This document shows positions 52,179-59,734 of a stretch of 64,000 nt of DNA, one piece after another (position 1 is the stretch's first letter; each line of letters starts with the position of its first letter). The notes beneath the pieces are model-generated. The model made no database searches. It saw only the letters and a program-made list of their open reading frames with translations, and was not told the DNA's origin. The translations under genes and the position numbers were made by a program. This DNA comes from Halorhabdus utahensis DSM 12940 (lineage in GTDB: Archaea > Halobacteriota > Halobacteria > Halobacteriales > Haloarculaceae), in assembly GCF_000023945.1 (NCBI RefSeq), contig NC_013158.1:1860001-1924000 (forward strand). Reading direction: 5' to 3'.

Positions 52179-52706
52179 ATGCAGTTCGATCACAAGGGTT
52201 CTTCCAACCAGCGTATCACTATAGAGGACGTCGACCATTTCCCGAACAAAGAGAAGGGGATGTTCGGAGAATTTCTAAGCGGGATTTACCTTAAAAGTCA
52301 AATCAGGCAAACTCCTTCACTTCTCGCCGATATTGAGATCGAGAACGCTGATACCAAAATCTGGATTTCACATGTGAATGGCCCGAGCGTTGTCCAAAGA
52401 TTGAGTTTTCTGGATGACGACAGCGATAAAGAAGTCTCATGGGAGCCTGATTTCAGCTTCGAGGCCACGCTACCAGACTACGATGTCAGTCGACGTATCT
52501 TTATCGAGGCGAAGACCGGATCTTCTAAGCTTAAAGGAGATCAACGTCGAGCAATACAATTAGCTGCCGAGCAGAAAGCTCCTGAGAGGAAGACTGGACT
52601 ATCTCAGCCCACAAGTCCAGACAAGAGGCTGGTGTACTTTTGTCAGGTGCAATTAGAGCGAACCGCGATAGAACTCACCTACAATCGGATTTCACCGGAT
52701 CAGTAA
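52179..52706 (+). CDS. Probable PD-(D/E)XK-fold protein
   Basis: A 175-residue protein. After a helical start (FPNKEKGMFGEFLSGIYLKSQI) come VSWEPDFSFEATLPDYDVSRRIFIEAKTG, where Glu, Asp and E-A-K form a typical D...ExK nuclease site (IFIEAKTG), then a strand KRLVYFCQVQ. The first helix with Glu resembles the nuclease core helix. I infer a nuclease fold, activity unproven. A+T-rich codons fit the accessory island. Confidence 0.6.
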   Translation: MQFDHKGSSNQRITIEDVDHFPNKEKGMFGEFLSGIYLKSQIRQTPSLLADIEIENADTKIWISHVNGPSVVQRLSFLDDDSDKEVSWEPDFSFEATLPDYDVSRRIFIEAKTGSSKLKGDQRRAIQLAAEQKAPERKTGLSQPTSPDKRLVYFCQVQLERTAIELTYNRISPDQ

Positions 52707-52729
52707 CCGCACCGAATAAATCGATATGA

Positions 52730-52951
52730 AATCTGTTTCAGCGTGATCCTTTTCGATCTATACTGATTGAGTTGAATGACGCCGATCTCGGGATCGTCAT
52801 CTGCCACGAGGGCCGGCCGGTGAGGTACGAACGCAATGACGACTACTTCGAGTGGCGGCGAGTGAACGAACTAGCTCGGGGAACTTCCAGAACGCTCTGG
52901 CGCGTCAGCGATAGATGCGCTGGTACGAACGGCCGTGAGATGGTGGATTAG
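52730..52951 (+). pseudogene. Truncated winged-helix (DUF7342-like) gene remnant, copy B
   Basis: An uninterrupted frame without its own N-terminus: DPFRSILIELNDADLG, GRPVRYERNDDYFEWRRVNELARG, TSRTLWRVSD and GTNGREMVD before a TAG stop. The YERNDDYFEWRRVNELA section resembles the end of DUF7342-type haloarchaeal winged-helix proteins. Related pieces exist at 50568-50605 (same DNA) and 55938-56051 (same protein, VGTNGRGMVNQELLTN). No start codon or HTH is present. It is a decayed gene. Confidence 0.6.
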
Positions 52952-53061
52952 GAGCTACTGAAAATATCCGGTCAAATATCATCTCTCCCCAGTGGTGCAC
53001 GCCGTGCTATTCAGTATGAGTATGATTGATGTGGGAGTCCTCCGTTTATCGGCTCTTCGTG

Positions 53062-53487
53062 TTAAGAGGTTTCGCTATCGGTAAGAGCAGAGAGCGCCCG
53101 ATCAAGGGTATAGTCATCCATCAGCTTGGCCCGTTCAGCATTGACCTCGTTCATCTCGTCCTTCGATCTAGTGTTGATTCGGAATTCCGAGCCGACTTCT
53201 TCATCTGAGACGTAGAATACGGCGTCTTCTTCAAACACGTACCCGGCGAAGAGGTCGACATCGCCATCCTCGTACCGGTCGGTGAACAGCCGGTACTTCC
53301 ACGGCTTGTCGCCGTCCTGATTCGCCTTCTTGACCTGCACTCTGTGAAGGTCATCTTCGCTGTCCGCGACGAGGTCGTATTTGTATTCTCCGTGGGTATA
53401 CGAGACGCGACATCCTTGCTCAACCAAATCCGCCGCAACCTCGAACTCTGCTAATTCACCCTGAACGTGCCCTTCGTTTCTTGCCAT
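53062..53487 (-). CDS. PD-(D/E)XK-like nuclease fold protein
   Basis: A 141-residue protein: GHVQGELAEFEVAADLVEQGC, then YKYDLVADSEDDLHRVQVKKA, which carries the D...QVKK catalytic pattern (with Gln in place of Glu) of Hjc-like and PDDEXK_5-type nucleases. A strand DVDLFAGYVFEEDAVFYV follows. Similar proteins include group I-intron-like endonucleases and restriction-like enzymes. ATG 53487. Confidence 0.6.
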   Translation of the reverse strand: MARNEGHVQGELAEFEVAADLVEQGCRVSYTHGEYKYDLVADSEDDLHRVQVKKANQDGDKPWKYRLFTDRYEDGDVDLFAGYVFEEDAVFYVSDEEVGSEFRINTRSKDEMNEVNAERAKLMDDYTLDRALSALTDSETS

Positions 53488-53590
53488 TATTATCAAATCT
53501 CAACGTCAGTTGACTTAATGATACGGGCGCACTCGCCAAGCTGGGTGAAATCCATTATCTCTGAGACATTTACCGTCGGAAGAGTTCGTT

Positions 53591-54241
53591 TCAGCTTGAG
53601 GATTGGAGCGGAGCCGGCAAGACGAATTGGAGAGTTACACCACTTTGATCAGCTAGCTCTAGCAGCCTCTGCTTGGCGTCTGCATCCCTGTCCCGTCGAA
53701 ACAGGTCGTAGTTAGAGAAGACAACGCACCGGCAATCAATGTGGCCGGAAAGAGTCCCGAGCCGTTCAATGTCATCAGCAATTTCGTGGTACTTGCTGTC
53801 CTTGTCGTCGGGCCGGTAACGAAGGTAGTTCGTGTTCTTGACGTACTTGAATTCGAGTGCTGTAGACAGATCGGACGGATTGAACTCCTGTGTCCCGCCA
53901 ACAACCCGAATCTCAATGCTGTCCGAGAACATACCCATGTCAAGCCGTTCTTGTCCGCCAATTGGGAACGCTGTCCCTCCAACCTCGCACTGTGCGCGAT
54001 CAATCTCTGTGGTTTCTCGATAGTGCGCAGTATATGCTTCGTGGTTCGTGATATTGCCCTTCGCTCCTGACGACTCTTCAACCATCACAGTAACTACAGA
54101 AACTGGTTGCAGTAGTGTATTCAATCGGGAACGGATATCCTCAGCGAGGGCTCGCTCATCGCTAAAGTTGGCTGGATTTTCCAGGAATGACTCTGCAGTA
54201 GACTCGATTGCGAGATCGAGAGCCTGACGAATACGGGACAT
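53591..54241 (-). CDS. Probable PD-(D/E)XK-type protein of defence island
   Basis: A 216-residue protein. Helical N-terminus (SRIRQALDLAIESTAESFLENPANFSDERALAEDI), then ERLDMGMFSDSIEIRVV, and DLSTALEFKYVKNTNYLRY, where D-M-G and E-F-K fit a restriction-like metal site, then HIDCRCVVFSNYDLFRR. I infer a nuclease fold. It has no recognisable partner, and lies between two other nuclease-like genes in the same direction. Confidence 0.5.
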   Translation of the reverse strand: MSRIRQALDLAIESTAESFLENPANFSDERALAEDIRSRLNTLLQPVSVVTVMVEESSGAKGNITNHEAYTAHYRETTEIDRAQCEVGGTAFPIGGQERLDMGMFSDSIEIRVVGGTQEFNPSDLSTALEFKYVKNTNYLRYRPDDKDSKYHEIADDIERLGTLSGHIDCRCVVFSNYDLFRRDRDADAKQRLLELADQSGVTLQFVLPAPLQSSS

Positions 54242-54356
54242 AATGATCTTAAGATCTGGAACTGACAAAAGATTCCCCCCACATCTCCGATCCATCGTCG
54301 AACATAGTCTGCGTAGACGCTCTTTCCATCACTAAGGGCAATTCTTTCCCGCCGTT

Positions 54357-55445
54357 CTATTGTAATTCCTCGTTTAAAACTGGCGTCAGTTGTTCATGGA
54401 ATTCCACCAGCCGGTCAACGGCCCACACTTTGAGATCCTCGTCTTCCAGAGCGTCGTCCAGTGGGCCCACCTCACGTTTGACATAGAGTCGCGTGTACCC
54501 GCTACTGCCGTACTCTTCTGAGTGGATCTCTCCGGAAATGTCCAGTGAACGGTCTTCGATTGCCGACTGCATCGTCTCAAGCATTTCCTCGTTCCGTGCG
54601 GACTCGTCAAACTGAAAGTTCATCACGACGTGGAACTCCTTGTCGCCAGGATCCCCTTTGAAGTGCCACACGAATTCGACATCCGTGTGGCCGGCCGGAA
54701 TCGTGAGCCAGCTGTCGCTACTGGCACTCCTGCTGGTGACCCCGGGGAGTTCTTCTTTAAATCGTTCAAGCACCTCGCCGAAGAACCGTCTATACTTCTT
54801 CTGTTTCGCTGACTCTTCCTGCTCCTTGATTTCTTGCGTCTCGTCGGCACCGATGATCGTCGGGACGAACATCTCGGTGTCGTTCTTCTCGTAGTAATCG
54901 AATTCGACGCAGTTGATCTTCAGGTCGTGTGCGTCCCGTAGCCACCGCGTCATTCGCCGGACATCGTCGGTCATCGTGTACGCGACCAGCATGAGCTGGG
55001 GCGACTCCAGTCCCTCAGTGAACTCCCGTTCGAAGTCGTCGATGTCAAATCCCGAGTCTTCCTCGTGATCAAACGCCCCGTAGAGTTCCTCCAGCGACTC
55101 GTAGTCGGTAAGCTCGAAAAATTCGTCTTGGTCCAGTCGGGCCAACGAGGACGCATAATCAAAGAGTTGGGTCACGGCAGATCGGGGCGACCGGTCGCGT
55201 TTGAACTCGATCGTCGTGAGCGTCCCGCGTTTGTCACAAACAAGTAGATCCGGCTCCTTGCCGGTCGGCAACTGGAGCTTACTCCCAAGAACGACGTTCT
55301 CTCGGGTCGTGAGCGTCCCCATCACTAGCCTCGGATCACTGTGGATCACCTTGTGTAGGTCGTCCTCTAGATGTTCCTCGCTGTACTCCACCTCCTCCAA
55401 ATACTCGATCTCGTCATCCTCGCGGCGGAAGCCGATCAATGACAT
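54357..55445 (-). CDS. NucS/DUF91-like nuclease with acidic C-terminal domain
   Basis: A 362-residue protein. The N-terminal about 140 residues include EEHLEDDLHKVIHSDPRLVMG and PDLLVCDKRGTLTTIEFKRDRSPRSAVTQLFDYAS, the D...ExK pattern of NucS/DUF91 nucleases. The C-terminal half is a separate acidic region (PAGHTDVEFVWHFKGDPGDKEFHVVMNFQFDE), similar to DUF4268-type domains (weak). Such proteins act on DNA flaps or mismatches, or as defence effectors. Start at 55445 (ATG). Its 5' end abuts a degraded Doc gene fragment on the opposite strand. Confidence 0.7.
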   Translation of the reverse strand: MSLIGFRREDDEIEYLEEVEYSEEHLEDDLHKVIHSDPRLVMGTLTTRENVVLGSKLQLPTGKEPDLLVCDKRGTLTTIEFKRDRSPRSAVTQLFDYASSLARLDQDEFFELTDYESLEELYGAFDHEEDSGFDIDDFEREFTEGLESPQLMLVAYTMTDDVRRMTRWLRDAHDLKINCVEFDYYEKNDTEMFVPTIIGADETQEIKEQEESAKQKKYRRFFGEVLERFKEELPGVTSRSASSDSWLTIPAGHTDVEFVWHFKGDPGDKEFHVVMNFQFDESARNEEMLETMQSAIEDRSLDISGEIHSEEYGSSGYTRLYVKREVGPLDDALEDEDLKVWAVDRLVEFHEQLTPVLNEELQ

Positions 55446-55500
55446 TACCGATAGATGCGAGGAGCCACCCAAAGGACCTTTCCCCGTGGACGTGTCAGTC

Positions 55501-55749
55501 GAAATATTTATTTTCCGAGCTGCTGCACTGCTTCGTCGTCTAATCTCGGCGCATTTCTTCGAGGACGGAAACAAGCGTACAGCGTGGACAGTGACACGTC
55601 TTTCCCTGAATCAACACGGGACGGGCCCAGCTGTCCAGGAGTCCGAACGTGTCGCTACAATTCTTCGGCATATCCAACGCTTCGAAACCGAAGAACTCGC
55701 TGAGTGGCTTTCCAATGGCGAAATCGATGACGGGAAACTAAATCCTTAA
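55501..55749 (+). pseudogene. Doc (death-on-curing) toxin, 5'-truncated remnant
   Basis: The frame EIFIFRAAALLRRLISAHFF followed by EDGNKRTAWTVTRLSLNQHG is the Doc/Fic core (H-x-F-x-E-D-G-N-K-R-T; His, Asn and Arg of the AMPylation/kinase motif present). Sequence upstream of about 55500 is unrelated and on the opposite strand of the nuclease gene, so the N-terminal part, including any antitoxin-contact region, is missing. Confidence 0.7.
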
Positions 55750-55789
55750 TGACAAAGGGTAATGTTAATACTCCGGGTAAAATAGCACA

Positions 55790-55894
55790 ATGAGACTGAA
55801 AGAATCACCAGACGATGACTCACGGGATCTCCGAGCCCGGGTTCGTCGCATTATCGACAAGGATCAGGGCCTCTCCGACGAACTTGCCGAATAG
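55790..55894 (+). CDS. 34-codon open frame following the Doc fragment
   Basis: A 34-codon frame MRLKESPDDDSRDLRARVRR continuing with a helix-like IIDKDQGLSDELAE. It has a good start and is in the place of a small partner of the Doc remnant, 40 bp downstream. It could be a remnant of a larger antitoxin. No family recognised. Confidence 0.35.
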   Translation: MRLKESPDDDSRDLRARVRRIIDKDQGLSDELAE

Positions 55895-55937
55895 GCTTCA
55901 GTCGGTTCTTCTTCGTTTACGAGTGTTGAATGGGGTC

Positions 55938-56051
55938 ACTCGGAGAACAGTCTTGAGCATCATCTATGCGTATGTCGGCACGAACGGCCGTGGGATGGTG
56001 AATCAGGAGCTACTAACGAATATCGAGTTTTCGGCAAACAGTTCAAGCTGA
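55938..56051 (+). pseudogene. Gene-family remnant, copy C
   Basis: The open frame ending at TGA 56051 encodes TRRTVLSIIYAYVGTNGRGM and VNQELLTNIEFSANSSS. It is homologous to the end of copy B (52730-52951; there ARGTSRTLW, then GTNGREMVD). Near-identical DNA begins at about 55978 (ggcACGAACGGCCGTG). Decayed; no start codon in a sensible place. Confidence 0.55.
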
Positions 56052-56124
56052 GTAGGTGGCCTGTGACTTGCGGCTGTTAACTGGAACGAGATCATGCTAG
56101 CTCTCGGTTCTGCACCGTTCCGAG

Positions 56125-56529
56125 TTACGCCGGCGCTATATTTGGATCAGTTGCCTCCCGAAGCGGGAGGTGAATGTCGATTTCGTCGTAGTGAACAATG
56201 GGTTGCTTCGCTCGCCCCTTGTCCACGAACTCAACGATACCATACTCTTCGAGCCGCTCTAGGTTCTCGGACACCTGCTTGATGTCCCGGTCAACCAGCC
56301 GAGCGGCCTCACGGATGCTCACCGGCTCGCCCTCTGCGATCGCCTGTAGCAGGTCGATCGCCCGCGGTGTAAAGACCTGTGCTAGCTGATCGGTCGTTTC
56401 GAAGCTAAGCCGCTGTGGGGCCTCTTCAGCCGAGACATCCTCGGCGAGCGCCTGGTCGAACGCGTTACGGGTGCGCTGTTGGACGGTACTGATCGATTCG
56501 ACAGTCACGATGAGCGTGTTTCGGGTCAT
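56125..56529 (-). CDS. HVO_A0114-type winged-helix protein (probable antitoxin)
   Basis: A 134-residue MarR-like winged helix. Start MTRNTLIVTVESISTVQQRTRNAFDQALAED; HTH FTPRAIDLLQAIAEGEPVSIREAARLVDRDIKQVSENLERLEEYGIVEFVDKG. Haloarchaeal proteins of this HVO_A0114 type are usually encoded with a TumE-type toxin gene immediately upstream. That gene is present here only as frameshifted pieces (56564-56790), so this antitoxin-like regulator is now an orphan. Confidence 0.72.
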   Translation of the reverse strand: MTRNTLIVTVESISTVQQRTRNAFDQALAEDVSAEEAPQRLSFETTDQLAQVFTPRAIDLLQAIAEGEPVSIREAARLVDRDIKQVSENLERLEEYGIVEFVDKGRAKQPIVHYDEIDIHLPLREATDPNIAPA

Positions 56530-56563
56530 GAGTTGGTGATTTTGTCGCAGTGTTGTTCGGCCG

Positions 56564-56790
56564 CTATACAAACTGGTTCTCCATGTTGTCGTAGCCAGAG
56601 AAGTCGTAGTCTTCGTCGAGTCCTTTTGGTGTGTGTCGTTCGTGGACACCGTGGCAGTGATCGTAACGTACGTCACGCCATCTCTGGTGCCGTAGTGGAG
56701 AGTTACTTGGTCCCATCCGGAAGCTTCTCACACTCTGGCACAGACAGCGCAGGGACACGGAAGACGCTTCTAATTACCAGATTACTGACT
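56564..56790 (-). pseudogene. TumE (DUF6516)-like toxin, frameshifted remnant
   Basis: Conceptual translation on the minus strand gives VFRVPALSVPECEKLPDGTK, then in the next frame LHYGTRDGVTYV, then in a third frame RYDHCHGVHERHTPKG and SGYDNMENQFV before a stop. These pieces join into one TumE-like protein, but two frameshifts interrupt them. The gene lies directly upstream of, and in the same direction as, its usual partner antitoxin. Confidence 0.6.
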
Positions 56791-56997
56791 TTGGTGAGCG
56801 ATTTCTGGATGGGGACGTTGAAACAGAGGAACTAGAGATTCAAGACAGCTAATCGATCACCGCGTACTGTGTGTTTAACTGGAGTGAAACAATATTGAGA
56901 CGGAGGGGTGAAACTGTAGCCACACAGTACTTAATAGGATTGCACTGGAGTAATATTTTGGCTCGTCAAGAGATCCCCCTTGCTCAACAACTCATTT

Positions 56998-57600
56998 TCA
57001 ACCCATTCTGTCATATATAAGACGATACACTCGGCGGATAGTAGGCCATCCGAAATCGCCGTTTTCTACTAGTAATGATGTCTGGAGTGCGGTATAGAAT
57101 ATAATGGCGAACAACAGAAGAGCAAATGATGGCATTACTCCGGGATTGAGCGATACCTCGAAAACCCCATCAGTTATCTCCAGCTCACTCAACCCATCCA
57201 GAATATATATCACAACAAAAATCCCTCCAAAGAAGCTCGTAAATGTGGTTAATCGATTGATTTTTGCTATCAATTGATCACTAGGCATCCTGTTTCTTGA
57301 TGGGTCAGTTGCCAAATCGTCTGGAACAGGCCACCGCGACCCAGGATGATTCAGCCAATATATTTTTGTCTGTTTCCCAGCCTCTGCATTCAATAACACT
57401 CCTCGGTCAACGAGAGAATTTAGTCGTTTGCGAGCGGCTTCATCACTCATATCAGTCATATCGGCCACTGCTGATTTGCTCAGAAACGGTTTGTTCGCTT
57501 GCACGAAGCACCGGAGTATTGCTTCATCTGGTACAGTTACCGAGGAGATATCACGGAGGACATCCCGTTCAATGAAATCCGGAAGTTCGGATTCAGTCAT
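56998..57600 (-). CDS. Winged-helix protein with two C-terminal membrane helices
   Basis: A 200-residue protein. A wHTH lies at about 20-90 (VPDEAILRCFVQANKPFLSKSAVADMTDMSDEAARKRLNSLVDRGVLL). Two membrane helices follow, at about 118-138 (FTSFFGGIFVVIYILDGL) and 152-175 (MPSFALLLFAIIFYTALQTSLL). The layout (cytoplasmic HTH, membrane hairpin) occurs in many haloarchaeal accessory genes. No sensor domain is visible. Lower G+C than core genes. Confidence 0.7.
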   Translation of the reverse strand: MTESELPDFIERDVLRDISSVTVPDEAILRCFVQANKPFLSKSAVADMTDMSDEAARKRLNSLVDRGVLLNAEAGKQTKIYWLNHPGSRWPVPDDLATDPSRNRMPSDQLIAKINRLTTFTSFFGGIFVVIYILDGLSELEITDGVFEVSLNPGVMPSFALLLFAIIFYTALQTSLLVENGDFGWPTIRRVYRLIYDRMG

Positions 57601-57974
57601 GATTCGTTCGATGTCTTAGTCCACGGCCCCCTTGAAGATCGCCATGAATTACCGGATGGCAACCAGCAATTGGTAGTCGCCAACTGGCCACTTGACGGGC
57701 TGTATATTATCCGAGAGCAGGAATGACGATCTGTGTTCCAAAAACTCAGCGATCGATCCAAATCAACCCCATCCGAGTCAGGAGAAGGGGTGAAATTCGG
57801 ATCCCAGTTTAGAAAATACAGTGACCGTGAGGGGCTACTGAAAGCAAAACCGACAGGATCCACTTCTCAGCGGAGATCGGTCACTCCGGCCAGTCACCTT
57901 CAGATGTGTCTTTCAGAGTTCCTGCATAGGGCCGATCATGGGGCAAACAACCACGCCGATACCCAAACAGACAC
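57601..57974. other. Intergenic region, no convincing gene
   Basis: About 370 bp between a divergent wHTH membrane protein and the gene at 57975. Short frames on both strands overlap each other and lack recognisable features. Confidence 0.45.
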
Positions 57975-58490
57975 ATGGAACTAATCGACATACATCGTCG
58001 GGTTAAAGCGAGTAACTACAAACCATGGCAGATATATTTTCTAGGGATCTCTGTCCTAGCTGCAGTCAGCCTCTACTTCGATATCGGATTGATTCACTCT
58101 TTCCTCCGGAATATCGAGTCCTATCTCTCACCGTTGGACTGGATGGTTATTTTGGGGATCCAAGGCGTTCTAATCGGATTTGTCGCGGAATTCTTTTACG
58201 AACAAGGAGACGGGTATGCCAAGGTCGTCAACGACTTGTTCGGGTCAAAAGACCAGACACTTCTATTCCGAGTCGGGATAATGACTGTCGTATCTGGTAT
58301 CATAACGATGGTCGTTCCGACCGTGCTTAGAGCGGTAACTGAATTTCTTATTATTCAGACAACAGGGGCAGTAATCCTGCTTGGGATTGTACTAATTCAC
58401 GTAGAGATCCGTGATTGGAATGCAAAGACTGAATGGCCCGCGATCGTAGCAGGGGGGCTACTTGCAATCGTACCGAGTCTTGTGATCTGA
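57975..58490 (+). CDS. Membrane protein with five or six helices, unknown
   Basis: A 171-residue hydrophobic protein with helices at about 18-37 (WQIYFLGISVLAAVSLYFDI), 57-76, 98-118, 125-140 and 152-170. A conserved-looking acidic patch DWMVIL and EFFYEQGDGYAKVVNDLFG separates helices 2 and 3. No known family. It might be a membrane effector of the defence island, but this is speculation. Confidence 0.55.
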   Translation: MELIDIHRRVKASNYKPWQIYFLGISVLAAVSLYFDIGLIHSFLRNIESYLSPLDWMVILGIQGVLIGFVAEFFYEQGDGYAKVVNDLFGSKDQTLLFRVGIMTVVSGIITMVVPTVLRAVTEFLIIQTTGAVILLGIVLIHVEIRDWNAKTEWPAIVAGGLLAIVPSLVI

Positions 58491-58891
58491 TTTTGCGTCT
58501 TCTTAGAAGGAGCGATCACCCAAAATCAATATATTCCTGAGAGCCGCATAATTTTCCGCATACGGTCCATGACTGTTCTGAGCATGATAGGAGGGACGGA
58601 ATTTGCTATTCACAAACGCACTTCAATATCATCGGTGTAGTCGTTGAAAATTCAGAGAGGAACCGTGGCGAATAGCCCCACTCAATATCTGTTTCAATCG
58701 GAGATCTGCTGCCTGTGTCTTAAGGCCGGAGCTGACTCTGTTGACTCCACTTAGGGTACGAAGTTCTCCAAGGACGAGTTTCTCGACTCCGTCTCGAAAA
58801 ATGGGCCACTGATTTGAATTACTACGTTGATTTAGCAGGGGGGCTACTGCACCACCACATGATAAGTGCTCTCGCTTAATTTGCTACATCC
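58491..58891. other. Intergenic region upstream of the BREX locus
   Basis: About 400 bp, A+T-rich at the left. I see no gene. It should contain the promoter of the BREX operon; an A+T-rich TACGTTGATTTAG near 58826 is the nearest TATA-like candidate to the brxA start. Confidence 0.4.
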
Positions 58892-59734
58892 ATGGACAGT
58901 TATGCTTGTGATGGAGGAACTACTCTTCCTTCCCTCGATTCAGCATACTCTCGCGAGGAGGTTTCTATAGATCTCACAATGTGTGGACTTCTCGTCGAGA
59001 AGGCCGAAGAGATGGCCCGGTTGTATGCTACTCATCGAGATTGGACGACTGTTGAAGAAATTTGGTTCAACGAGAAACGGGACGGACGCAGTACGCGCGG
59101 GAGCTCACGCAAAATATATCGAGTCTTGAGTTCTCGCTTCAAAACAGCGTCTTCCGTTCTTCCGTCAATATCAACGCTTCCGTCCATTTTCGAGAAATGT
59201 GAAACCGATCGAGACAAGGCACAAGTCCTGTACTTCTATCTGATTGAGGACGACCCACTCGTTCGATATACTATTCATCGATATGCGAACCGGATAGTCC
59301 GTAATGGCGTTGCTGGCCTCGATTTCACTCAAGAATCAGTAGAACGGATTTTGACTGAGTTCCATTATGAGGATGGAGATGAGTTTGACTATGCCGAATC
59401 GACAACACGCCGATGGGGTGAGGGACTGCGGTCAGTGATGCGCAATATTGGTGTTCTTGAAACACAGCAGACCCTAGAGGGCAAGATTCCGAATATCGGT
59501 ACAGCTCCATTGCTCGTCGCTTCGGGGTACTCGTGGGAAACCCACGGGGACGATTGGTTCTCTCAGCCCACGGGCTGGCTTTATCTCTTCCAGCCCGAGC
59601 AGTACTGGGACTCACTGGCTGAACGCCTCAGTGGACACCCGAGTTGGGAAGCGAGTGGTCTCCATGGCAACCTGCGTCTCCAACCCGTTGGCGACACGTA
59701 CGGCTGGGCCGAACCGAGAGAGGGCAACGCATGA
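58892..59734 (+). CDS. brxA: BrxA-like (DUF1819) BREX protein
   Basis: A 280-residue helical protein. Pattern of BrxA: SREEVSIDLTMCGLLVEKAEEMARLYATHRDW at the N-terminus, SSRKIYRVLSSRFKTA, then KAQVLYFYLIEDDPLVRYTIHRYA and STTRRWGEGLRSVMRNIGVLETQQTLEG. BrxA is a small BREX protein, DNA-binding in other systems. It is longer than typical (about 200 residues) through a C-terminal region rich in Trp. Its stop overlaps brxC by 4 bp (ATGA), so it is the first gene of the BREX operon. Confidence 0.75.
   Translation: MDSYACDGGTTLPSLDSAYSREEVSIDLTMCGLLVEKAEEMARLYATHRDWTTVEEIWFNEKRDGRSTRGSSRKIYRVLSSRFKTASSVLPSISTLPSIFEKCETDRDKAQVLYFYLIEDDPLVRYTIHRYANRIVRNGVAGLDFTQESVERILTEFHYEDGDEFDYAESTTRRWGEGLRSVMRNIGVLETQQTLEGKIPNIGTAPLLVASGYSWETHGDDWFSQPTGWLYLFQPEQYWDSLAERLSGHPSWEASGLHGNLRLQPVGDTYGWAEPREGNA

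Noticed and set aside
57601..57974. Small genes on either strand between the wHTH membrane gene and the gene at 57975
   Set aside because: Two open frames overlap each other; neither has domains, signals or codon use that would favour it.
58491..58891. A small gene in front of brxA
   Set aside because: Frames are short, A+T-rich and interrupted, without a plausible start and family.
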